Assembly: GCA_020444175.1 (NCBI GenBank)
Contig: JAHLLM010000005.1
Coordinates: 68,210 to 132,209, forward strand
Length of the DNA stretch: 64,000 nucleotides
DNA from: Desulfobulbaceae bacterium
GTDB taxonomy: Bacteria; Desulfobacterota; Desulfobulbia; Desulfobulbales; SURF-16
Direction: 5' to 3'
The notes under the pieces are model-generated. The model ran no database searches. It was not told the origin of the DNA and saw nothing but the letters and a program-made list of their open reading frames with translations. Shown one piece after another: positions 52,189 through 60,737 of the stretch. The translations under genes and the position numbers were made by a program. Within the stretch, counting starts at the first letter, position 1; the number at the start of each line of letters is the position of its first letter.

Positions 52189-53973
52189 TCACTGATTCCG
52201 TGCTTCCAGCTCCTCCCACCGGGCGTAGAGCGCTTCAACTTTTTCCTGGGCAGGCTGCAGTAGTTGACACCATTTGGCAAGTTCCTCAGCGTTTTCGATA
52301 ACAGCCGGATCCTCTATCTGTTCCTGGCATTTCTGCAGCTCTTCTTCTGCTGCGAGAATTGTCTCTTCAATGGCGGCAAGTTCAAGGCGCTCCTTATATG
52401 TAATTTTGTAAGCACCTGCTTTTTTGGGCTTTTCCTTTTTGGGCGATTTTTTTACAGGTGGGGCTTTGGGGGTCTGTTCATTGAGCCATTGATCAAATCC
52501 GGCATACATGCATGACCTTCCGTCACCATGAAAACCCAGAATTTGAGTTGTAACCTTATCGAGAAAAAAACGATCATGGCTGACCAGAACCACAGCCCCG
52601 GAAAATTCCATCAGACTCTCTTCGAGTATGGAAAGAGAGGGAATATCAAGATCGTTGCCTGGCTCATCAAGTAAAAGAATATCTGCGGGCATAAGCATGA
52701 GACGGGCAATGAGGATACGGGCCTGCTCTCCGCCTGAAAGCCGGCTGACCGGCTGTTCAAGCTGGTCCGGGCTGAAAAGAAAGCGTTTTGCCCATGTGAC
52801 AATGTGGACAGGATTGTCATTAAAAATCACTGTGTCACCGGCAGGAGAAAGAGCCTGGCGCAAGGTTTCCTGCTGGTTGATCTGTTCCCGTTTCTGGTCA
52901 AAAAGAACGACACGAAGACCATCAACCCGAACGACCTCTCCAGTGTCAGGTTGGAGCCTGTCTGCCAGGATATGCATGAGGGTCGTTTTTCCGCAGCCGT
53001 TTGCCCCCATCAGACCAAAGCGGCTTTTGGGTGACAGATCAAAAGAAAGATTTGAAAAAAGTTCACAACCTCCCAGGGATTTTGAGATATTTTTTACTGA
53101 CAGCAATTTTTTTGTTTTGCGGCCAGTTGCGGTAAAGTCAATCTTGACTTTTTTGTTTGCCTGGTTTCTGGCCGTGACATCCGTTAATTCATTTTGCAGA
53201 TCATGGGCTTTGTCGATACGGAATTTGGCTTTTGTGGTGCGGGCCTTGGGGCCGCGTCGAAGCCATTCTATTTCCCGCCGCACTTTATTGGACAGAGAAG
53301 ATTGCACTTGTTGCTGATTTTCCAGAAAGGTCTCCCGCTTGTCCAGGAAGCGGCTGTAGTTGCCTGAAACACGAAAGAATCCATCCGGGTAGCAACGATT
53401 TAATTCGATGATATGATTTGTGGTGTTTTCGAGAAAGGCTCTGTCGTGACTGATAAGGATAAAGGCAAAAGCAGCATTCTGCAGAATTTTTTCTAGCCAG
53501 AGGATGCCATGGATATCCAGATGATTGGTCGGCTCGTCCAGGAGAAGAATATCGGGATTCTGTATGAATGCCCTGGCAATGGCAAGCCTTTTCCGCCAGC
53601 CGCCGGAAAGAGAAGAGACGTTTTGCGCAGGATCTCCCAGTTCGGTCTGGCTTATCATCATGCTGACTCGATTGTGCCTGGAGATGTCATCAGGATCTTC
53701 GGCAATTGCTGCAGCAAGAACAGTTTCTACGGTGTCTTCCGGCCCAAAGATGTCCTCCTGGGCCAGGTAGACAATTTTTGTCCCTTTGCGGATATTGATT
53801 TTTCCCGTGTCAGCTGTTTCCAGTCCTGCCATTATTTTGAGTAATGTTGACTTGCCTGAGCCGTTTGGTCCTATAAGGCCCAGCTTCTCATCACTTGAAA
53901 AGGTCAGGGAGATATCATTGAAGAGCTGCTGGATTCCGAATGCTTTACTGATTGTTTGGCAACTTATGAGCAT
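52189..53973 (-). CDS. uup: ABC-F family ATPase (Uup-like)
   Basis: Two ATPase domains in one soluble chain: GLIGPNGSGKSTLLKIMAGL with LSGGWRKRLAIARAF and DILLLDEPTNHLDI, then GLMGANGCGKTTLMHIL with RLSGGEQARILIARL and DILLLDEPGNDLDI. The absence of membrane domains and the KAPPVKKSPKKEKPKK linker with a C-terminal coiled coil mark the Uup branch of ABC-F proteins. These act on ribosomes or on branched DNA. The second Walker B has GND in place of TNH. Stands alone on the minus strand. Confidence 0.9.
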   Translation of the reverse strand: MLISCQTISKAFGIQQLFNDISLTFSSDEKLGLIGPNGSGKSTLLKIMAGLETADTGKINIRKGTKIVYLAQEDIFGPEDTVETVLAAAIAEDPDDISRHNRVSMMISQTELGDPAQNVSSLSGGWRKRLAIARAFIQNPDILLLDEPTNHLDIHGILWLEKILQNAAFAFILISHDRAFLENTTNHIIELNRCYPDGFFRVSGNYSRFLDKRETFLENQQQVQSSLSNKVRREIEWLRRGPKARTTKAKFRIDKAHDLQNELTDVTARNQANKKVKIDFTATGRKTKKLLSVKNISKSLGGCELFSNLSFDLSPKSRFGLMGANGCGKTTLMHILADRLQPDTGEVVRVDGLRVVLFDQKREQINQQETLRQALSPAGDTVIFNDNPVHIVTWAKRFLFSPDQLEQPVSRLSGGEQARILIARLMLMPADILLLDEPGNDLDIPSLSILEESLMEFSGAVVLVSHDRFFLDKVTTQILGFHGDGRSCMYAGFDQWLNEQTPKAPPVKKSPKKEKPKKAGAYKITYKERLELAAIEETILAAEEELQKCQEQIEDPAVIENAEELAKWCQLLQPAQEKVEALYARWEELEARNQ

Positions 53974-54238
53974 AAAGATGGGGTGTAATATTCCTTAGGT
54001 TAAAAAATGATCTGGGGATTGTTTCTTGGATAATGTAATATTTTTTACTTAAAAAGAAAATAAAGCACTTCATTTTCTTTTTGTTATCAGAACAGACGGG
54101 TTACATGTTTTGTTTCCTGTTTTATTGGTAAAATTATTGACAGCTTAAGATCGTTTCAGGCAAGATAGTCATTGCAGGAAGTCATTTCAAATAACCATGA
54201 GTTTTTTTCTTTTGTAACAACTATAAGCTATAGCCTGA

Positions 54239-54265
54239 AGTAAAGGCTTGTTTCGGGCCTTTACT
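54239..54265. repeat. Hairpin in the leader of the CheX-like gene
   Basis: AGTAAAGGC pairs exactly with GCCTTTACT around a nine-base loop, and it is followed by GAATAGATACC. A closely similar GAATAGATAC string follows a stem near 56905-56930. The rest of the 326-base region 53974-54299 shows no gene. Confidence 0.5.
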
Positions 54266-54299
54266 GAATAGATACCAATTTTTTATTAAGGGGAAAAAT

Positions 54300-54836
54300 A
54301 TGCCGCCAGAGCCGCAAACTATAGATATTATTGCAAGTATTTTTAGTCAAGCCATTAAGAAGACCCTGGAGAAAGGGACCAAGAAAACAATTAAATTTTC
54401 AAAAACTTTCCAGGCAATTCCACGGGTAAGTCTCCAGCCCGAAGTCGGGTGTTTTGTACAGTTCTCCGGGGACTATAACGGGCTTGTTGTCATGAATTTC
54501 AGCGATGAGGCAGCAATGGAAATTTATTCAAGTTATATGCTGACCATGGGCTTGCCGGAGAGTGATCTTGCCAAAGACTGTACGTCAAATGAAGTTATAG
54601 ACACAATGGGAGAAATGACCAACCAGATGATGGGACGCTCCATGAGTATGGTTGAGTCGAAATTTGATCTTACCTCATACTGTGGCCAGCCAAAAGCCTT
54701 GTCTTTGAACAATGCCATTACCCTGACTCCTGATATGAATTACCAGGATAACCGGCGTGTTTCATTTTCCATCGGCACCAGCAGGTTCCAGATGGAGCTG
54801 GCATTGGAGCAGACGCAGTTTATTCCTGTTAAATAG
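54300..54836 (+). CDS. CheX-like chemotaxis phosphatase family protein
   Basis: The central sequence EVIDTMGEMTNQMMGRSMSM has the E-x-x-N pattern (E-M-T-N) that forms the active site of CheX/CheC/FliY phosphatases, in a beta-rich protein of 178 residues. A VQFSGDYNGLVVMNFSDE stretch fits the fold. CheX dephosphorylates CheY-P. It is flanked by a chemoreceptor gene on the other strand with a shared terminator, so a chemotaxis role is supported by context. An alternative is a CheX-fold adaptor without activity. Clear AAGGGGAAAAAT precedes ATG. Confidence 0.75.
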   Translation: MPPEPQTIDIIASIFSQAIKKTLEKGTKKTIKFSKTFQAIPRVSLQPEVGCFVQFSGDYNGLVVMNFSDEAAMEIYSSYMLTMGLPESDLAKDCTSNEVIDTMGEMTNQMMGRSMSMVESKFDLTSYCGQPKALSLNNAITLTPDMNYQDNRRVSFSIGTSRFQMELALEQTQFIPVK

Positions 54837-54904
54837 CGCCGTTTGTCGCTCTCGTAAAAAAAACAGGAGTACTGTTGAAATGAAGGGAGCTTGAACTTGT
54901 TTCA

Positions 54905-54949
54905 AAAATGAACCCCGCTGCAGCCTTTTGCTGCAGCGGGGTTCATTTT
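54905..54949. terminator. Bidirectional 19-bp terminator
   Basis: AAAATGAACCCCGCTGCAG pairs exactly with CTGCAGCGGGGTTCATTTT around CCTTTTG, followed by T on plus and by A before it (T on minus). It lies between converging stops of the CheX-like and MCP-haemerythrin genes, with U-runs in both directions. Confidence 0.85.
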
Positions 54950-54980
54950 TTTAAGCGCTGGTGTGCCGTTCTTATGGCAT

Positions 54981-56552
54981 TCAGTGAACACCCTTTTCAT
55001 TCAGGAAAGGTCCATATTGCTTATCCTGGACCAGAATGTGGTTTTGCAGCCAGTCCTTCAGGAAGGTGAGCACTTCAATAAGATTGACATCCTGGCCTTC
55101 GTTTATCTGGGTAATTATATCAGAAACCCGGGTCAGGAGTTTTTTGTGAACAGCCTTATGCTTTTCGGTTTCAGGGTACTGAAACTGGTCGAAATATTTT
55201 TCTTCAGTGGCAAAATGATCCACCGTAAATTTTGCCATATCCCCAAGAATTTTCTTAATATCAGCAATGGGGCTGTCATTTTTGACTGCATCATGGACCT
55301 GGTTGATGAAATCCATGATTTTTTTATGCTGATCGTCAATTCCGCTGACCCCGACACTGAATTCTTGTGAAAAGGTGATGAATTTTCTATGGAGATTGAC
55401 CCCGCTCTTTTTGTACTTGTCCGGAATACTGAATTTTTGTACCAGCTGGTCGATATTTTTGCCAAGGCTTGCCACTTCCATTCCCCGGGCGTAGACCTTT
55501 GTCGAGTCGGCTTTGATGAGGTCGCTTTCCTTGGAGATTTCCATCATGGATTCGGCAACCAGATGAGCCAGCTGGGCTGAATCGGAAATAAGCCTGTTGG
55601 CCTCTGTCACCGATTCTGTTGTCGTAACAACAGCGGAAGTCATATCATGGATTCCGTCACTGACCCGAACGATATTTTCAGCTATATCCTTCGTTGTAAC
55701 TGATTGTTCCTCAACGGCTGCAGCTATGGTGGATACAACCGAATTGACGTCATTAATAACTTCTTGAATCCCGCTTATTTCCATTATTGTTAATTCCGAA
55801 GCTGCCTGGATAGCATTGACCTTGTTGCGAATTTCTTCCGTTGCCTTACTTGTCTGGGTCGCAAGGTCTTTCACCTCATTGGCAACCACGGCAAAGCCTT
55901 TGCCTGCTTCTCCGGCCCGGGCTGCTTCAATGGTGGCATTCAGCGCCAGAAGTTTTGTCTGGTCCGATATCTCGGTAATAACGGAAATGACATTATTTAT
56001 TTCAGTTGCTGCTGTTCCCAGGCTATTGACTTTTTCTGAAGCTGCAGACACGGATTGAGTGGCCTTTTCCGCTATGGTGCGGGCATGCTCGGAGTTCTGG
56101 GCAATTTCGGTGATGGTGGCTGACATTTCTTCCGTTGCCGCCGAGACGGTGTTTAGGTTGTCCGATGATTCTGAAGCCTTGGTCGAGACTGAATCCATGT
56201 TCTTGGTCAAGCGGGTTGCGACCATGGAAATGGTTTGCAGGTTCTCTTCCATTTCCTGAGTCGAAGCATCAACTTCGGTGGTGTGTTTTGCCATTGCATC
56301 GGCAGCGGAACGCATCTGAGAGGAAAGCTTTTCAAGCTCATCAGAGGCAAAGCTTAAATCCTTACTGTCCGTCATTACTGCGCCAATTATTTGTGCCAGG
56401 TTTTCCTGCATGTTGGCAATTGAATGGAGGATAGAAGATTGCGTACTTTGGTCAATAGGAGTAGACAGTTCTCCTTTTGCCATATTTTCGATTATTTTTT
56501 CTACATCTTTCAGGGAAACTCCACCTGAAGAAAACAGGCCTTTGCCAAACAT
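54981..56552 (-). CDS. Cytoplasmic methyl-accepting protein with C-terminal bacteriohaemerythrin
   Basis: Residues about 60-380 form an MCP signalling domain with the tip sequence [31 protein letters not shown]. Residues about 400-520 form a haemerythrin: H-K-K-I-M-D, HFATEE, HKAVHKKLL and HILVQDKQY, the diiron-ligand set HxxxE/HxxxH/HxxxxD. No membrane helix is present, so the protein should be cytoplasmic and sense oxygen or redox through the diiron site. It shares a terminator with the CheX-like gene. Known DcrH in Desulfovibrio has a similar C-terminal haemerythrin but is membrane-bound. Confidence 0.93.
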   Translation of the reverse strand: MFGKGLFSSGGVSLKDVEKIIENMAKGELSTPIDQSTQSSILHSIANMQENLAQIIGAVMTDSKDLSFASDELEKLSSQMRSAADAMAKHTTEVDASTQEMEENLQTISMVATRLTKNMDSVSTKASESSDNLNTVSAATEEMSATITEIAQNSEHARTIAEKATQSVSAASEKVNSLGTAATEINNVISVITEISDQTKLLALNATIEAARAGEAGKGFAVVANEVKDLATQTSKATEEIRNKVNAIQAASELTIMEISGIQEVINDVNSVVSTIAAAVEEQSVTTKDIAENIVRVSDGIHDMTSAVVTTTESVTEANRLISDSAQLAHLVAESMMEISKESDLIKADSTKVYARGMEVASLGKNIDQLVQKFSIPDKYKKSGVNLHRKFITFSQEFSVGVSGIDDQHKKIMDFINQVHDAVKNDSPIADIKKILGDMAKFTVDHFATEEKYFDQFQYPETEKHKAVHKKLLTRVSDIITQINEGQDVNLIEVLTFLKDWLQNHILVQDKQYGPFLNEKGVH

Positions 56553-56774
56553 AAATACCTCACATTTAAAATTCCTGAACGAATCGGGCTTAAGAAATAG
56601 GTGGACAATGGGAAACTCTGTTTTATCTTATGATGAACTGTTTAATGAAATCAAGATCCTTTTCTCGTCTTGTTAAAAAGAATCAATTTAGGTTTTAAAA
56701 TTGTTTTTGATGAAGTAGTATGTCTTGGTTTGACTTGGCTCCGAGCCAATTACTGCAAAATATCAAAAAGTTAT

Positions 56775-56883
56775 GTAACTATTCAGCTGCACATCATCTT
56801 TGAACGATCAGGCCTGCTCACATAGACGGGCTATAGCCTCGCAGGCCTGCTTGTCCAAATCTAAGGCACATCTGAATAGTTAC
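56775..56883. repeat. 109-bp MITE-like palindromic element
   Basis: The ends GTAACTATTCAG (56775-56786) and CTGAATAGTTAC (56872-56883) are exact inverted copies. The interior also matches imperfectly so that the arms extend over about 43 bases, up to CAGGCCTGC on both sides, with a CTATAG-containing centre. No coding region. It lies in the 427-base region between the MCP-haemerythrin and mrp. I can see only this one full copy here; a related AACTATA-CTATAG-GAATAGATAC pattern lies near 54217-54275. Confidence 0.75.
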
Positions 56884-56979
56884 GGCCTGGAGTTGAGGCC
56901 CATTTCGAGCCCTCGCTGAATAGATACAAAGTTATTTCTTTTTTTAAATATTCATTTTTACCTGTATGGAGGAAAAAAT

Positions 56980-57927
56980 ATGGGAAGTTCATGTGGAAGT
57001 GGCAGCAGTTGCAGCAGCGGGTCGTGTGGTTCTGCTGATGCGGCTATAGCGCAACAGGATATGGCTATTACTTCGTCTCTTGGCAAAATAAAAAACAAAA
57101 TTCTTGTTATGAGCGGCAAGGGAGGGGTTGGCAAGAGCACCGTTTCAACTAATCTTGCCCTGGGGCTTGCCAAAAAAGGATATAAAGTCGGGTTGATGGA
57201 TGTGGATCTTCACGGTCCTGATATCTGCAGGATGTTGAATCTGACAGATAAGTTGCATGAGTCACAGACCCAGGGGCGCAACCTGATCCCTCCCATGCAG
57301 TATGGTGATAATCTTAAAGTGATTTCCCTTGAATATATGATGGAAGACAGGGATGATCCGATTATCTGGCGCGGGCCCTTGAAAGTACAGGCAATTCGTC
57401 AATTTGTAGCGGATATGGACTGGGGTGATCTCGACTATCTAATCATTGACGCCCCTCCAGGGACCGGTGATGAACCCCTCACCGTGGCCCAGACAATTAA
57501 GGATGCCCATGCCCTGGTTGTCACCACCCCTCAGGAAGTAGCCCTTGCCGATGTGCGTAAGTCTTTAAACTTCTGCAAGCAAGTTAAGATGAAAGTCATT
57601 GGTATGGTTGAAAATATGAGTGGCTTTATCTGCCCGCATTGCGAAGAAACGGTGGAGATATTTAAATCAGGCGGCGGCGAAAAAACGGCTGCAGAATTTG
57701 GCGTTACATTTCTTGGCAAGGTGCCTATTGATCCCCGGGTCGTCGTTGGTGGAGATGATGGCAGCCCATACCTGAGCTCCGAAGAGGAAAGTCCTGCCAT
57801 TGCGGCCTTTGCTTCAGTTATCAGCAACGTTGAAAAGGAAGTGGCAAACAAACCGGTAACCCTGGGCAATATCGATTCAGGTTGCGGTTGCGGTGGCACA
57901 TGTAATCCTGACACTTGCGATTGCTGA
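56980..57927 (+). CDS. mrp: Mrp/NBP35-family iron-sulphur carrier ATPase
   Basis: The P-loop GKGGVGKSTVSTNLALGLAKKG is the deviant Walker A of the Mrp/MinD superfamily, followed by DVDLHGPD and DAPPGTGDEPL. A Cys pair CPHC near 215 fits the cluster-binding CxxC. Both ends are Cys/Gly/Ser-rich (N: CGSGSSCSSGSCG; C: CGCGGTCNPDTCDC), which may bind additional metal. It loads or carries [4Fe-4S] clusters. Strong GGAGG before ATG. A terminator follows. Confidence 0.93.
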   Translation: MGSSCGSGSSCSSGSCGSADAAIAQQDMAITSSLGKIKNKILVMSGKGGVGKSTVSTNLALGLAKKGYKVGLMDVDLHGPDICRMLNLTDKLHESQTQGRNLIPPMQYGDNLKVISLEYMMEDRDDPIIWRGPLKVQAIRQFVADMDWGDLDYLIIDAPPGTGDEPLTVAQTIKDAHALVVTTPQEVALADVRKSLNFCKQVKMKVIGMVENMSGFICPHCEETVEIFKSGGGEKTAAEFGVTFLGKVPIDPRVVVGGDDGSPYLSSEEESPAIAAFASVISNVEKEVANKPVTLGNIDSGCGCGGTCNPDTCDC

Positions 57928-57940
57928 TTCACTTAACTGA

Positions 57941-57976
57941 AGGGGGATGCTTTTGTGGTGTATCCCCCTCTTTTTA
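57941..57976 (+). terminator. Rho-independent terminator after mrp
   Basis: AGGGGGAT pairs exactly with ATCCCCCT, with a 13-base loop, followed by CTTTTTATT. It is 14 bases after the mrp stop. Confidence 0.75.
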
Positions 57977-58079
57977 TTCCAAACGCTTTACCTGTCCACC
58001 GATATTCCCATTTGAAACAATGGATCTATAATTGAAAATGTGACGTGGGAAAGGGACGTCAGTAGAAAAATGGTGAAAT

Positions 58080-58718
58080 ATGCTTGTTAAACAGATCACG
58101 GTTGGCAGCATGGCAGTTTGCTGCTATCTGGTTGCCTGTGAAGAAACCAAAAAGGCTCTAGTTATTGATCCCGGTGGGAATGAGAATGACATTCTTGCCA
58201 TGATAAAAAAAGAAGGGGTTTCCCTTGAGTATATTGTGAATACCCACGGCCACCCTGATCACGTCTGCGCAAACGGTCCTCTGAAAAAGGCTACGGGCGC
58301 TCCCATAGTCATGCATGAAGCTGATGCCGCTTTTTTTGCCCAGCCGGATATTGAAAAATATTTTTCCATGCTTGGGCTTGCCGCTTCACCTCCCCCGGAT
58401 AAACTTGTCAAAGATGGCGATATTATTGAAGTCGGGACCCTGTCTTTCAAAGTGATCCATACTCCCGGACACACTCCGGGGGGAATGTGTCTCTACTGTG
58501 CTCCACATCTTTTTACCGGCGATACGCTTTTTGTCGGTGCCGTTGGTCGTACTGATTTCCCCGGAGGGGATCTGCGGCTTTTTATGCGATCCATACATGA
58601 ACGGCTTCTAGGTCTTCCTGACGATACCATTGTCTGGCCGGGACACGGCTATGGAGGGTCACGATCCACAATAGGCGATGAGAAACGGACAAACCCCTAT
58701 CTTAATGGAGATTTTTAG
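58080..58718 (+). CDS. MBL-fold hydrolase (glyoxalase II-like)
   Basis: The metal motif NTHGHPDHVCANG (HxHxDH) at about 57, HTPGHTPGG at about 127, LFTGDTLFVG at about 145 and PGHGYGGS near the end make up the five-block MBL pattern. The 212-residue length matches small hydroxyacylglutathione-hydrolase-like enzymes. Substrate unknown, typically a thioester. The start ATG is 152 bases after mrp and its stop lies two bases before the selB ATG, so the two are likely co-transcribed. Confidence 0.88.
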   Translation: MLVKQITVGSMAVCCYLVACEETKKALVIDPGGNENDILAMIKKEGVSLEYIVNTHGHPDHVCANGPLKKATGAPIVMHEADAAFFAQPDIEKYFSMLGLAASPPPDKLVKDGDIIEVGTLSFKVIHTPGHTPGGMCLYCAPHLFTGDTLFVGAVGRTDFPGGDLRLFMRSIHERLLGLPDDTIVWPGHGYGGSRSTIGDEKRTNPYLNGDF

Positions 58719-58720
58719 GT

Positions 58721-60634
58721 ATGAGGGAAATTGTCCTTGGAACCGCTGGTCACGTGGACCATGGAAAAACCAGTCTCGTTCGTGCTCTGACAGGCATTGA
58801 CACGGACCGTCTCAAGGAAGAGAAAAAGAGGGGCATTACCATTGAACTTGGTTTTGCTTATCTTGATCTTGAATGCGGCCATCGGCTGGGAATCATCGAT
58901 GTTCCCGGCCATGAGCGTTTTGTCAAGAATATGGTGGCAGGTGTTGCCGGCATTGATCTCGTTGCCTTTGTTATTGCCGCTGACGAAGGGATCATGCCGC
59001 AAACCAGAGAGCATTTTGAGATCTGCCGTCTTCTCGGAGTTGAAAGGGGCCTTATTGTCATTACCAAAAAAGACATGGTTGAGCCGGATTGGCTCGAACT
59101 TGTTGAAGAAGAGGTGCGGGAATTTTTTACCGGCAGTTTTCTGGAGGATGCTCCTCTGGTCAAAGTTTCCTCCACCACGGGTGACGGTATTGATGAAGCC
59201 CGCAGTACCCTGGACAGTCTTGTTGCTGCCTGCGAGTTTGATGAGGCTTATGGACCTTTCCGGCTGGCCATTGATCGCATTTTCAGCATGAAGGGGTTCG
59301 GTTCCGTGGTAACCGGAACATCGCTCTCCGGTCGAGTTGCAGTGGGAGATGATATCCTTATTTATCCCAAAAAACTGAAAGGGAAAATCCGGGGTATTCA
59401 GGTGCATGGCCAAAGTGTTGAGCTTGTGGAGGCCGGCAACAGGACGGCAATCAATGTGCAGGGAGTTGAAAAAGAGATGATCGAAAGGGGTAATGTGCTG
59501 GCCACTCCTGATTGCCTGAATCCGTCATATGTGCTGGATGCCGATTTTCTTTATCTTTCATCCAATGAAAAAAAACTGAAAAACAGAACCCGCGTTCGTG
59601 TGCATCTCGGTACGGCAGAGATTATGGGACGCGTGGCTCTCCTCGAAGACGAAGAACTTGCTCCTGGAGCATCCGCCAATGTCCAGCTCTTGCTTGAAGA
59701 GACTGTGGGAGTTTGGCCGGGAGACCATTATGTTGTTCGCCGATATTCCCCGGTGACGACTATCGGCGGTGGCATTGTGCGTAATAATTCCGCTCCCAAG
59801 CGAAAGCGTTTTAAGGAAGTGAATAAAGAAATTTTTTCATTTTACCATGACGGCACACCTGAAGATCTCGTTCTTTTCCATGTCCGGGAAAGCGGGTTTG
59901 CCGGCATTGCCGGGCCTGATCTTTCCGTGAAAGTCGCCTGTTTTGGAAATCGTTTCAAAAAATTGATAAATGGCCCGATTTCATCCCGGAAAATTGTGGT
60001 TGTTGATTCTGAAAAACAACTCCTCCTGTCAAGTGAGATATATCAAGATCTTCTTGAAAAGATTCTTTTTCATTTAGCAGAATTCCATAAGGAAAATCCT
60101 TTGCAGCCCGGACTGGCTAAGGATAACCTGAGAAACAGGGTAATGAGGGGACTTGGCCAGAAAGTCTTTCAGTTAGGCTTAAGTGATCTGAGTAAAAAAG
60201 GCTCTGTTGTCTTTGAGGAAGGGATTGTACGTCTGGCCAGCCATCGTGTTTCGCTGCAGGCCGATGAAAAGGAAATCAGAAAAAAAATGGAAGCGCTTTT
60301 TGCCGGAGCCGGACTGAAAGCCCCTACATTAAAAGAGATGTATGCCGCTTTTCCCGATGTCCCGCAGTCGCTGCTCATGGAAGTTTTAAGTCTGCTTGTC
60401 AAAGAAAATCTGGTGACCAAGGTTACCAATGACTTTTATTTCAACGCCAAAGATCTCAATGAGCTGCAGGAACGAGTGGTAACGTTTCTTGAAAAGGAAG
60501 GCGATATTGATGCGCCCCGTTTTAAAGAACTCAGCGGACTGACCAGAAAATTTTCTATCCCACTCCTTGAGTATTTCGATAAAATCAAACTTACTTTGCG
60601 GGTTGGCGATAAGCGTATACTGCGAAAAAAATAA
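58721..60634 (+). CDS. selB: Selenocysteine-specific elongation factor
   Basis: SelB delivers selenocysteinyl-tRNA to UGA codons next to a SECIS hairpin. The EF-Tu-like G domain shows [43 protein letters not shown] and TKKDMVEP. The C-terminal winged-helix modules (about 430-637) that bind SECIS are present. So the organism makes selenoproteins; selA, selC and selD are not in this window. It lies two bases after the MBL hydrolase. Genes of selenoproteins with an in-frame TGA were looked for by eye; none could be supported. Confidence 0.95.
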   Translation: MREIVLGTAGHVDHGKTSLVRALTGIDTDRLKEEKKRGITIELGFAYLDLECGHRLGIIDVPGHERFVKNMVAGVAGIDLVAFVIAADEGIMPQTREHFEICRLLGVERGLIVITKKDMVEPDWLELVEEEVREFFTGSFLEDAPLVKVSSTTGDGIDEARSTLDSLVAACEFDEAYGPFRLAIDRIFSMKGFGSVVTGTSLSGRVAVGDDILIYPKKLKGKIRGIQVHGQSVELVEAGNRTAINVQGVEKEMIERGNVLATPDCLNPSYVLDADFLYLSSNEKKLKNRTRVRVHLGTAEIMGRVALLEDEELAPGASANVQLLLEETVGVWPGDHYVVRRYSPVTTIGGGIVRNNSAPKRKRFKEVNKEIFSFYHDGTPEDLVLFHVRESGFAGIAGPDLSVKVACFGNRFKKLINGPISSRKIVVVDSEKQLLLSSEIYQDLLEKILFHLAEFHKENPLQPGLAKDNLRNRVMRGLGQKVFQLGLSDLSKKGSVVFEEGIVRLASHRVSLQADEKEIRKKMEALFAGAGLKAPTLKEMYAAFPDVPQSLLMEVLSLLVKENLVTKVTNDFYFNAKDLNELQERVVTFLEKEGDIDAPRFKELSGLTRKFSIPLLEYFDKIKLTLRVGDKRILRKK

Positions 60635-60666
60635 TTGTATCATGTGCCCTGAAGATAACGGATTTT

Positions 60667-60737
60667 AACCACAAAGGCACAAAGAACACAAAGAGTCTAT
60701 CTTGGGATTTCTTTGTGTTCTTTGTGCCTTTGTGGTT
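60667..60737. repeat. 27-bp perfect inverted repeat, CCACAAAGG variant
   Basis: AACCACAAAGGCACAAAGA and the following eight bases (60667-60693) are the exact reverse complement of 60711-60737, with a 17-base loop. It is a related but distinct version of the repeat at 8053-8126, with G-to-A changes in matching positions of both arms. The hflX open frame begins inside the right arm, so the repeat covers the normal start region. Confidence 0.85.

Noticed and set aside
52628-53317. 229-residue plus-strand frame opposite the ABC-F gene
   Set aside because: Antisense to conserved ATPase motifs; Arg/Ser-rich shadow.
58721-60634. Selenoprotein genes elsewhere in the window (suggested by selB)
   Set aside because: I looked by eye for coding frames continuing across an in-frame TGA with a hairpin behind it and could not support any. 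A bSECISearch run would decide.
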